Below are positions 1 through 10,987 of a DNA stretch of 64,000 nt, piece by piece (positions within the stretch are counted from its first letter, which is position 1; every line of letters begins with the position of its first letter). Both the position numbers and the translations under genes were made by a program. The notes beneath the pieces are model-generated. The model was not told the origin of the DNA. It saw nothing but the letters and a program-made list of their open reading frames with translations, and ran no database searches. The DNA is from Blattamonas nauphoetae (taxonomy: Eukaryota > Preaxostyla > Oxymonadida): the NCBI GenBank assembly GCA_033064195.1, contig JARBJD010000033.1, positions 333,128 to 397,127 on the forward strand, given 5' to 3'.

Positions 1-554
1 TTCGCCAGTCGGCAGTGGAGATGATCTTCGTTTCACGTCACCTCATCTCACACCACCCACCCACACTTCATCAATCCTTTTTCTTCTCGTTCACTGTCTC
101 TCATCTCCTCTTTCGAAGAAGAGAGTTGCTGCTCATCACGCTTCTCTTTCCCTTTTGATTCATCGTCGTTTTCCTCACTGTCTTTGTCACTTTTCTTCAT
201 CTCGAAGAGATCGTTCTGTTCTTTGCGATGCTTTCTCGGAATATCCGTTCCTCCTTCTTCCATGGCTCAATGAAGCTGTGTTCACATTTCACACATCTCT
301 CTCTTCACACCTCATTCCCATCTCACTCACACTCCATCGATCCCATCTCACTCATTTCATCATTTCCTCACATCATACAGACCTCTGATGGACGATTGAT
401 CTTTGTCAAAGGAAACGACTTAAATCTCCGCGTGCCTCTGTGTTGAGCGAAATGATAAAGAACGACAGTTGAGAATGGATCACACATTCGTCATAAAGGG
501 AAGAGAATGAAGAAAAGTGAGGTGAAATTGAATGTGACTGGAGAAGAGCTCGAA
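1..554. other. No gene seen; 3' flank of kinase gene A
   Basis: I see no convincing coding region here. Roughly 430-555 is clearly related in DNA sequence to 14,175-14,290, the 3' flank of gene C. The homology between genes A and C therefore continues past their stop codons. The first 400 bases are low-complexity pyrimidine-rich sequence on the plus strand. Confidence 0.6.
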
Positions 555-2743
555 TCAGTCCATCTTCACTTCCACACTCCCTCCAACCATCGACGCCTCT
601 CTCAACACTTCCGACGAGACAATCTCAACTGAGTCCCCACTCGACCATGGATCGACAACGAGTCGGAACGGGACAGGAATGTTGGAGAAGAAGACTGGCT
701 GGGTCTCTCCATCTTGCGACAGCTTCAATGTTCTCTTTCCATCTCGTCCATCTGCCTCCATCACCACTCGCTGTCCAACTGCTCCCACCTTGCATGCTGT
801 TCCTTTGTGTGTCTCTTTGTAGTTCTGCATCAAAAAATGTTGACGTGAAAAGCAGTCCCATCCAGCTCCTCCTTGCATGTGCAAGAACCAATTCCGTGCT
901 GTCTTTGCTTGTTCGGTCAGATCCGTCGAGATCACTCCGAATGACCATGAATTGGAGATGGCTCGAATGATGAAAGTGATTCGCACGACGACAGCTCCGA
1001 ATGAATGCGAGAGGAGACAGTATTCACCATCTGCTGTCTTTTTGAACACATTTCCAGCGACAGTGAACTTGTCTTTTCGGAACACTTCGATCGCTGCAAC
1101 GCCTTCCTTCGCATTCCTTCTTCTCTCTTCTTCCTCCTTTTTCATTCTTTCTTCTTCTTCCTTTCTCTTTCTTTCTTCTTCTTCCTTTCTCTTTCTTTCT
1201 TCTTCTTCCTTTCTCTTTCTTTCCTCTTCTTCCTTTCTCTTTCTTTCTTCTTCTCTCGTCAGCCTCTTCTCGATCGCAACAGACTCTCCCAGCTTCTTTT
1301 TCAGTTCGGCAATCCTCTCTTCTTGGTTCTTGATTGTTTTGGCTTGTTTCTCAATTGTGGCATCCTTCTCTTTTCTGATCAGCTCCTTCTCCTGTTCGAG
1401 TCTGCAAATCGTGCGGTCTCTCTCACTGAGCTGAGATCGTGTGGATTCCAGTTCTTCGCGGATGAACTGCGAGAGCGGTGTTTCCTCTCCCAAAATCGAA
1501 CGCAGTCGACCAGACCGGATCAGCTCAGCTGACGACAGTCGCTCCTGTGGGTTCTGATCGACATTTCAAAATGAGGAAAAAAGTGAAAACGTGATAAAGA
1601 TGAAGGAAAGAGCGAAGAGAGAGAAGAAAAGGAGGAAATCACACTATACTCAAAAGAAAACACAACAGAGGTTCAATCGTGTTTGGAACCTTCGCTTTCT
1701 TGCAGACTGCCTTCACATCAAATCGCTTCACTCTGTCTGCAATCTCCACGGAATTCCTTCCCGAAATCCACTCCTCCCCTGTCAGCAATTCAAGCAGAAT
1801 CAGCCCAAACGCCCACATGTCTCCCGCCTGCGACACACTTCCAGCAGTCCCTCCAACAACAAACATTTCAGGTGCCCAGAACTGCATCGTCCCACACTCC
1901 GCCGCATTCGACGTCTTCACTGTGCCAACTCCAACCACTCCTCCAAAGTCCCCTGAAACACCATAGCAGAAAAACTCAATTAAAAGAAACAATAACAAAA
2001 ACAACTCAAAAGAAACAATCACAACAGAACACATACCCAGCTTCGCTCGTCCATCACGCCCAATCAGAATATTCGATGGCTTCACATCTCCATACACCTC
2101 ATTTCGAGAGTGCAGAAACCCCAGTCCAGCCAACACATCTTGCAGAATTCTGAACACCGTCTGAACATCATCAACAAACCAATCAGCCAAACAGCCAAAA
2201 TGAGAAAAAGAGAGAACAAGAGAGAACAAGGGAGAGAGAGCGAACAAGAGGGAGAAGACAACATGAAGAGGGAGAAGAAAACAATACCACGCGATCCATC
2301 ATCGTCCCCAGCTTTCGCAATTCCGAAATCCGATCAGCCAAAGAACACGAGCACAGTTCCAGAACCACAAAGTGAGCATTGTCGCCCTCAATCACTTCCA
2401 CAAGTCCCACCACATTTTCGTTTTGATGTTTTCTCAATTTCGATATTTCATGCTCGTTCTTGTTGAAATCTTCTTCCGATGTGAACGGCAGCACCTTCAT
2501 CGCAAAGTGTTCATCGGTCCCCCTTTTCGATACTTCATGCACAGACCCGAATCGACCTTGCCCCAATTTCCGAATAAAACTGTCTGAGAAGACGAAATCA
2601 GAAGAAGAAAGAATGATGAGGTTATTCCATTATAAAGAAAAATAGGCATTAAGAAAGAGAGGAGGAGAGAGAGACGGTTAATGCACACATGGTTCAGGAA
2701 CCTTCACTTGAAACTGACTTTTAGCTTTCGGTTTTGCTGACAT
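555..2743 (-). CDS. Ser/Thr protein kinase with coiled coil and C-terminal SPRY-like domain (gene A, chimeric)
   Basis: Five-exon model by comparison with gene B: 2743-2689, 2583-2288, 2160-2037, 1952-1645 and 1553-555, about 593 aa. Introns are 84-127 nt, begin GTGTG or GTAT and end in CAG. Every junction is in phase. The kinase domain has the glycine loop GQGRFGSV, the VAIK-type lysine in FAMKVL, a catalytic loop YGDVKPSN (usual HRD replaced, Asp/Lys/Asn kept), DFG, and WAPEM as the APE motif, so it is probably active. It continues through NPQERLSSAEL into a charged coiled coil containing tandem KRKEEEER repeats. The C-terminal ~190 residues match genes C and D and end in an SPRY-like strand pattern (TLKLSQDG, FFSNIPVPF). 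The kinase half matches gene B and the C-terminal half matches gene C, so this is a fusion of two paralogs. Substrate and location are unknown; cytosolic signalling is inference. Confidence 0.85.
1136..1255 (-). repeat. 24-bp coding microsatellite (KRKEEEER repeats)
   Basis: About four and a half copies of a 24-bp pyrimidine-rich unit (plus strand) encode tandem KRKEEEER in gene A. Similarity to kinase B stops just upstream of this tract, and similarity to gene C starts within or just after it. It is the likely recombination point of the chimera. Confidence 0.8.
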
Positions 2744-3050
2744 TTTTCTCACGTTCCGAATAAAGGGAGGATCGTCGACCCATTATGTGGAATTGAACAC
2801 CCTAATTTTGGTTCAATGAATGTGATGCAATGATCACTCTAATTCGAGGAATCATGACAGTGGTGTGAAGTTCACTCCATCCAGACAACTTAGCCCGTTA
2901 GGCACGGTCCAGTCTCCGCTCTTGGAGATCTCAGAGTTCAGATGCTCGGAAGCGGATACATCAGATTCCAGACCCACTACGTGAAGAAGACCTTTTTAAC
3001 AGTGAATCGTCCATTCAGTGATTGTATTTTGTCTCTTGTTGAGACTGTGA
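2744..3050. other. Upstream region of gene A, nothing recognised
   Basis: About 300 bases with no supported gene. It should hold the promoter of gene A, because the start codon at 2743 lies only 55 bases before the first intron. I see no tRNA or known motif. Confidence 0.4.
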
Positions 3051-3054
3051 TCTA

Positions 3055-3700
3055 CGTGATTAGCATGTTCTATGGGCTTGATCTTTGAATCTTGAGTGAT
3101 TTCTTCTGACATCGGAGGATATTATCTCCAATGCAGCAATCCCTGTTGTTCTCCCGCATCGTTCATTGTGTTGATGACTATTATCAAACTGTTTATGCTC
3201 TCTGTGGGAAGAAACTTGATGATGACAAATGTCGCCTCAAACTCAGCATTGATCCATCTCTCGTTTGATACTGGATTATTTTCGACAAATTCCATTGAGA
3301 TTGTATCGAACACCGTGGAACTCAATGGGAACAAGATATGTCTGACGCAGATAGTGAATCTGCAGAAATCACGAACTCCCAATGATGGCGAAAATGGAAA
3401 GGGAACACCAAGAAAGGACACGAAAGTTGAATGATGGATGATGGGGGTGCGGAATCGTTCACTGCCGATGTGATCATGGTTACTGGACGTAGGAATGGCT
3501 GGAACATCCATCATCTTGGTTGTTGCGTCGTTGGTTGAGGTGATTGATACCAAATTATTGTCAAACATGGAATGTTCTGGATTTGTGGTTGCAGACAAGG
3601 GAAGAAGTGGGTCGAGCAGGATTGTGAATGTTCGGAGGAGCTTCAAATCATTGACACCAAATGTGGTTCTTCCACTTGTTGGGAGAAAAAAGGACAACTG
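3055..3700 (-). repeat. Duplicated segment R1, copy 1
   Basis: Read on the minus strand, this segment matches 39,500-40,110 on the plus strand. Shared stretches include one encoding RTPIIHHST and GVPFPFSPS in both copies, then MEFVE and RWIN. Copy 1 has an extra ~80 bases. A 191-codon open frame spans it on the minus strand, but I recognise no protein family and cannot say whether it was ever coding. It lies beside the satellite as the partner copy lies beside the single satellite-like unit. Confidence 0.65.
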
Positions 3701-3853
3701 AACCTGAAAAGTCAGGAATGGATGGGAGACGAGGAGAAATCAAGTGGTGGATGTATGGAAAGGGAAGAGGTTGTCGCAAGAAACCCAATTTAAGAAGATG
3801 GAAGTGTATTCAGTTGATTGTGACTGACTCTGTCCAAATCTGACAATTTCTAA

Positions 3854-6800
3854 TTGCTCAACCCACCCAACACGACCCACAGCCCTTCTTGCTCAACCCA
3901 CCCAACACGACACTCAGCCCTTCTTGCTCAACCCACCCAACACGACACACAGCCCTTCTTGCTCAACCCACCCAACACGACACTCAGCCCTTCTTGCTCA
4001 ACCCACCCAACACGACACACAGCCCTTCTTGCTCAACCCACCCAACACGACACACAGCCCTTCTTGCTCAACCCACCCAACACGACACACAGCCCTTCTT
4101 GCTCTACCCACCCAACACGACACACAGCCCTTCTTGCTCAACCCACCCAACACGACACTCAGCCCTTCTTGCTCAACCCACCCAACACGACACTCAGCCC
4201 TTCTTGCTCAACCCACCCAACACGACACACAGCCCTTCTTGCTCAACCCACCCAACACGACACTCAGCCCTTCTTGCTCAACCCACCCAACACGACACAC
4301 AGCCCTTCTTGCTCAACCCACCCAACACGACACTCAGCCCTTCTTGCTCAACCCACCCAACACGACACACAGCCCTTCTTGCTCAACCCACCCAACACGA
4401 CACTCAGCCCTTCTTGCTCAACCCCCAACACGACACACAGCCCTTCTTGCTCAACCCACCCAACACGACACACAGCCCTTCTTGCTCAACCCACCCAACA
4501 CGACACTCAGCCCTTCTTGCTCAACCCACCCAACACGACACTCAGCCCTTCTTGCTCAACCCACCCAACACGACACACAGCCCTTCTTGCTCAACCCACC
4601 CAACACGACACTCAGCCCTTCTTGCTCAACCCACCCAACACGACACACAGCCCTTCTTGCTCAACCCACCCAACACGACACTCAGCCCTTCTTGCTCAAC
4701 CCACCCAACACGACACTCAGCCCTTCTTGCTCAACCCACCCAACACGACACACAGCCCTTCTTGCTCAACCCACCCAACACGACACACAGCCCTTCTTGC
4801 TCAACCCACCCAACACGACACTCAGCCCTTCTTGCTCAACCCACCCAACACGACACACAGCCCTTCTTGCTCAACCCCCAACACGACACACAGCCCTTCT
4901 TGCTCAACCCACCCAACACGACACTCAGCCCTTCTTGCTCAACCCACCCAACACGACACTCAGCCCTTCTTGCTCAACCCACCCAACACGACACACAGCC
5001 CTTCTTGCTCAACCCACCCAACACGACACTCAGCCCTTCTTGCTCAACCCACCCAACACGACACTCAGCCCTTCTTGCTCAACCCACCCAACACGACACA
5101 CAGCCCTTCTTGCTCAACCCACCCAACACGACACTCAGCCCTTCTTGCTCAACCCACCCAACACGACACTCAGCCCTTCTTGCTCAACCCACAACACGAC
5201 ACACAGCCCTTCTTGCTCAACCCACCCAACACGACACTCAGCCCTTCTTGCTCAACCCACCCAACACGACACTCAGCCCTTCTTGCTCAACCCACCCAAC
5301 ACGACACACAGCCCTTCTTGCTCAACCCACCCAACACGACACACAGCCCTTCTTGCTCAACCCACCCAACACGACACACAGCCCTTCTTGCTCAACCCAC
5401 CCAACACGACACTCAGCCCTTCTTGCTCAACCCACCCAACACGACACTCAGCCCTTCTTGCTCAACCCACCCAACACGACACTCAGCCCTTCTTGCTCAA
5501 CCCACCCAACACGACACTCAGCCCTTCTTGCTCAACCCACCCAACACGACACACAGCCCTTCTTGCTCAACCCACCCAACACGACACTCAGCCCTTCTTG
5601 CTCAACCCACCCAACACGACACTCAGCCCTTCTTGCTCAACCCACCCAACACGACACTCAGCCCTTCTTGCTCAACCCACCCAACACGACACACAGCCCT
5701 TCTTGCTCAACCCACCCAACACGACACTCAGCCCTTCTTGCTCAACCCACCCAACACGACACTCAGCCCTTCTTGCTCAACCCACCCAACACGACACTCA
5801 GCCCTTCTTGCTCAACCCACCCAACACGACACACAGCCCTTCTTGCTCAACCCACCCAACACGACACTCAGCCCTTCTTGCTCAACCCACCCAACACGAC
5901 ACTCAGCCCTTCTTGCTCAACCCACCCAACACGACACACACAGCCCTTCTTGCTCAACCCACCCAACACGACACTCAGCCCTTCTTGCTCAACCCCCAAC
6001 ACGACACACAGCCCTTCTTGCTCAACCCCCAACACGACACTCAGCCCTTCTTGCTCAACCCACCCAACACGACACACAGCCCTTCTTGCTCAACCCACCC
6101 AACACGACACACAGCCCTTCTTGCTCAACCCACCCAACACGACACACAGCCCTTCTTGCTCAACCCCCAACACGACACACAGCCCTTCTTGCTCAACCCC
6201 CAACACGACACACAGCCCTTCTTGCTCAACCCACCCAACACGACACACAGCCCTTCTTGCTCAACCCACCCAACACGACACTCAGCCCTTCTTGCTCAAC
6301 CCACCCAACACGACACTCAGCCCTTCTTGCTCAACCCACCCAACACGACACTCAGCCCTTCTTGCTCAACCCACCCAACACGACACTCAGCCCTTTCTTG
6401 CTCAACCCACCCAACACGACACACAGCCCTTCTTGCTCAACCCACCCAACACGACACTCAGCCCTTCTTGCTCAACCCACCCAACACGACACTCAGCCCT
6501 TCTTGCTCAACCCACCCAACACGACACACAGCCCTTCTTGCTCAACCCACCCAACACGACACTCAGCCCTTCTTGCTCAACCCCCCAACACGACACACAG
6601 CCCTTCTTGCTCAACCCCCAACACGACACTCAGCCCTTCTTGCTCAACCCACCCAACACGACACACAGCCCTTCTTGCTCAACCCACCCAACACGACACA
6701 CAGCCCTTCTTGCTCAACCCACCCAACACGACACACAGCCCTTCTTGCTCAACCCCCCAACACGACACACAGCCCTTCTTGCTCAACCCCCAACACGACA

Positions 6801-9540
6801 CACAGCCCTTCTTGCTCAACCCACCCAACACGACACTCAGCCCTTCTTGCTCAACCCACCCAACACGACACACAGCCCTTCTTGCTCAACCCACCCAACA
6901 CGACACTCAGCCCTTCTTGCTCAACCCACCCAACACGACACTCAGCCCTTCTTGCTCAACCCACCCAACACGACACACAGCCCTTCTTGCTCAACCCACC
7001 CAACACGACACTCAGCCCTTCTTGCTCAACCCCCAACACGACACACAGCCCTTCTTGCTCAACCCCCAACACGACACTCAGCCCTTCTTGCTCAACCCAC
7101 CCAACACGACACACAGCCCTTCTTGCTCAACCCACCCAACACGACACACAGCCCTTCTTGCTCAACCCACCCAACACGACACACAGCCCTTCTTGCTCAA
7201 CCCCCAACACGACACACAGCCCTTCTTGCTCAACCCCCAACACGACACACAGCCCTTCTTGCTCAACCCACCCAACACGACACACAGCCCTTCTTGCTCA
7301 ACCCCCAACACGACACTCAGCCCTTCTTGCTCAACCCACCCAACACGACACACAGCCCTTCTTGCTCAACCCCCAACACGACACACAGCCCTTCTTGCTC
7401 AACCCCCAACACGACACTCAGCCCTTCTTGCTCAACCCACCCAACACGACACTCAGCCCTTCTTGCTCAACCCACCCAACACGACCCACAGCCCTTCTTG
7501 CTCAACCCACCCAACACGACACACAGCCCTTCTTGCTCAACCCACCCAACACGACACACAGCCCTTCTTGCTCAACCCCCAACACGACACACAGCCCTTC
7601 TTGCTCAACCCCCAACACGACACACAGCCCTTCTTGCTCAACCCACCCAACACGACACACAGCCCTTCTTGCTCAACCCACCCAACACGACACTCAGCCC
7701 TTCTTGCTCAACCCACCCAACACGACACTCAGCCCTTCTTGCTCAACCCACCCAACACGACACTCAGCCCTTCTTGCTCAACCCACCCAACACGACACAC
7801 AGCCCTTCTTGCTCAACCCACCCAACACGACACACAGCCCTTCTTGCTCTACCCACCCAACACGACCCACAGCCCTTCTTGCTCAACCCACCCAACACGA
7901 CACACAGCCCTTCTTGCTCAACCCACCCAACACGACACACAGCCCTTCTTGCTCAACCCACCCAACACGACACACAGCCCTTCTTGCTCAAGCCACCCAA
8001 CACGACACACAGCCCTTCTTGCTCAACCCACCCAACACGACACACAGCCCTTCTTGCTCTACCCACCCAACACGACCCACAGCCCTTCTTGCTCAACCCA
8101 CCCAACACGACACACAGCCCTTCTTGCTCAACCCACCCAACACGACACTCAGCCCTTCTTGCTCAACCCACCCAACACGACACACAGCCCTTCTTGCTCA
8201 ACCCCCAACACGACACACAGCCCTTCTTGCTCAACCCACCCAACACGACACTCAGCCCTTCTTGCTCAACCCACCCAACACGACACACAGCCCTTCTTGC
8301 TCAACCCACCCAACACGACACACAGCCCTTCTTGCTCTACCCACCCAACACGACCCACAGCCCTTCTTGCTCAACCCACCCAACACGACACACAGCCCTT
8401 CTTGCTCAACCCACCCAACACGACACTCAGCCCTTCTTGCTCAACCCACCCAACACGACACACAGCCCTTCTTGCTCAACCCCCCAACACGACACACAGC
8501 CCTTCTTGCTCAACCCACCCAACACGACACTCAGCCCTTCTTGCTCAACCCACCCAACACGACACACAGCCCTTCTTGCTCAACCCACCCAACACGACAC
8601 TCAGCCCTTCTTGCTCAACCCACCCAACACGACACACAGCCCTTCTTGCTCAACCCCCAACACGACACACAGCCCTTCTTGCTCAACCCACCCAACACGA
8701 CACTCAGCCCTTCTTGCTCAACCCACCCAACACGACACACAGCCCTTCTTGCTCAACCCCCAACACGACACACAGCCCTTCTTGCTCAACCCACCCAACA
8801 CGACACACAGCCCTTCTTGCTCAACCCCCCAACACGACACACAGCCCTTCTTGCTCAACCCACCCAACACGACACTCAGCCCTTCTTGCTCAACCCACCC
8901 AACACGACACACAGCCCTTCTTGCTCAACCCACCCAACACGACACACAGCCCTTCTTGCTCAACCCACCCAACACGACACACAGCCCTTCTTGCTCAACC
9001 CACCCAACACGACACACAGCCCTTCTTGCTCAACCCACCCAACACGACACTCAGCCCTTCTTGCTCAACCCACCCAACACGACACACAGCCCTTCTTGCT
9101 CAACCCACCCAACACGACACACAGCCCTTCTTGCTCAACCCACCCAACACGACACTCAGCCCTTCTTGCTCAACCCACCCAACACGACACTCAGCCCTTC
9201 TTGCTCAACCCACCCAACACGACACACAGCCCTTCTTGCTCAACCCACCCAACACGACACTCAGCCCTTCTTGCTCAACCCACCCAACACGACACTCAGC
9301 CCTTCTTGCTCAACCCACCCAACACGACACACAGCCCTTCTTGCTCAACCCACCCAACACGACACACAGCCCTTCTTGCTCAACCCACCCAACACGACAC
9401 ACAGCCCTTCTTGCTCAACCCACCCAACACGACACTCAGCCCTTCTTGCTCAACCCACCCAACACGACACACAGCCCTTCTTGCTCAACCCACCCAACAC
9501 GACACTCAGCCCTTCTTGCTCAACCCACCCAACACGACAC
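3854..9540 (+). repeat. 35-bp satellite array, about 160 units
   Basis: Uninterrupted head-to-tail copies of a 35-bp unit beginning CTCAACCCACCCAACACGAC and ending in a segment that reads CAGCCCTTCTTG. Two main variants alternate irregularly (CGACACACAG and CGACACTCAG). Rarer ones are CGACCCACAG, CTCTACCCAC, and 33- and 34-bp units lacking one or two bases in the C-rich part. No spacers are present. Because 35 is not a multiple of three and the unit has no plus-strand stops, all three plus frames stay open for over 1,900 codons, which is an artefact of the repeat. Local blocks of several units are themselves duplicated: the CTCTACCC plus CGACCCACAG pair recurs about 210 bp apart near 7,848 and 8,058. 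The minus strand is G-rich, with GGGTGGG in each full-length unit. Confidence 0.97.
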
Positions 9541-10160
9541 GCTCGCCTCCATTCGCTGTTTTTCTTTCGGATGCCGCGAGCGTTAAAGAGAAAGAGAATG
9601 CGAACGAGGAGAAGGGGACAGAAGAGGGGGTGTCATGTGTGGTGTCGTTGGTTGGAATGGGAGTGAGGCACAAAGAGTGCATGTGCTGGGAAACGAACAA
9701 ACTGTCGACGTGAATGGAATGGAATGTGGAAGCGTCTCGCGATTGAAGAGCTGGACATAGCCACTTGCCATTGTGCACAGTTGCTGTGCCTTGGAGCCCG
9801 TGCAGCGAGCCTGGTTTTGTGTATTTCGGGTATTGGTTCGTCAGCTCGTTGCTGACGTGCCGCACCTCGTGTAGGCCGTTCCACTCGAGCTGTCACTCGC
9901 TGCTGTTGCTTGGAAGGATTGGACGTATCCAGAGTCAGAGCCAGATATTTCAATTGGAAAATCGAAGCAGCACAGACTCGGCTGTAGCGAAGAGCCTTCC
10001 AACTCCACCAATCGTCTCTCGAAGCCGCTCCTCCCGCCGGACTCAGAAGGACTCTTCTCCCTTCTCTCTTCCAATCAGAGGACCGAATCATGTTTCCAGT
10101 TCTGCACTTTCATCTGTTTCGTCCATTCCAACTCAGCTGTGAACAATCGAATGTGTCATC
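9541..10160 (-). repeat. Duplicated segment R2, copy 1
   Basis: On the minus strand this matches 38,826-39,470 on the plus strand. Both copies encode in one frame a stretch beginning MIRSSDWKREGRRVLLSPAG, and on the other strand KHKECMCWETNKLS or a near-identical version. Open frames exist on both strands, so coding status is unclear. The satellite starts exactly where this segment ends, whereas the partner locus has only one satellite-like unit there. Confidence 0.7.
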
Positions 10161-10320
10161 AGAAAAGATATCCGTGCAGTTCATTCACTGCACTGTCGAA
10201 GACTTGACCTTCACTTGCTGGAGCGATGCGAAATGAGAGCATGGTTCGTTTGATCCACGTGTCTCATTCAAATCAGGGGGATCCCTCGATTCCAGCGAAA
10301 TCCTTCTCCTTTTAATCAAG

Positions 10321-10760
10321 TCAGGCATCCAGCTCGGACTCAACCGAAGCAACGCTCTCAGCCCCTTCAGCATAGTCAATGAGTTGGTGATGGATGCAGT
10401 CGGTGGGAGTGACGCAGACGCTGGCAGTGCCGTTGCTCTTGGCGTCGATCGTGGAGTCCTTGAACAGATACTCGACCGACAACACGCCTGCCTCGCGTGT
10501 CCATTTGAACTTGTCGCTCTCGTCGAGTTTGTACACTTTTGGCGTGGTCGTGTTGGGAGCGTAGAAAGAGAGACTGACGCTCTCGTCGATGCCAGCTGGC
10601 TTTGTGGCGGAGATGAGCCCGTTCTCCAGAGTCAGCTTGGCCTTGTCCTTCGATCCGTCTGGCTTCGTCTTGGCCAGTGTGAGCTTCGTGAAACCAGTCA
10701 CATTCAAGTTGTCGGGTGGTGTGAAGGTGTTTGGATAGGAGGGGATGTCTCGCCTGTCTC
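10321..10760 (-). pseudogene. Truncated copy of the secreted surface-protein gene
   Basis: The open frame aligns with the C-terminal third of the intact gene at 37,409-38,500: both contain GF-TxKLTL, a KFKW motif, and a run of Asn/Thr-rich beta-strand-like sequence. The copy has no signal peptide. The hydrophobic tail that ends the intact protein (SVVAALFAVLALVF) is replaced by an unrelated polar ending at an early stop. I read it as a gene fragment left by duplication. A short functional secreted protein is unlikely because it lacks a leader. Confidence 0.65.
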
Positions 10761-10987
10761 GATCTCGAAGGAAACAGATGACGTGTGATCTATTTCTTGT
10801 TTCATCATTTCAACTTTCAAGAGTTGAACGGCCTTCACGAACAGTTGTGAAATAGCTACAAAATAGACACATGTAATTTTGGGATGATAGTTCACGGATG
10901 GATGAAACTGTCGACTTAAGCCTGAACTTGACCGTAAATATTGATTATGGTTTGGATCAGAGCAATTCTAACTTCCTGAATTACAAA

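Noticed and set aside
877-1532. Plus-strand Phe/Ser/Leu-rich open frames opposite gene A
   Set aside because: They are the antisense of the E/K/R coiled coil. The minus strand carries conserved domains and splice sites.
2880-2960. Possible tRNA-like segment upstream of gene A
   Set aside because: No cloverleaf with a consistent acceptor and T-arm could be drawn.
3854-9540. CRISPR array
   Set aside because: Units are directly contiguous with no unique spacers, and the genome is eukaryotic with introns.
3854-9713. Three overlapping plus-strand open frames of more than 1,900 codons
   Set aside because: They are the three readings of a 35-bp satellite without plus-strand stops. No gene-like start, composition or end is present.
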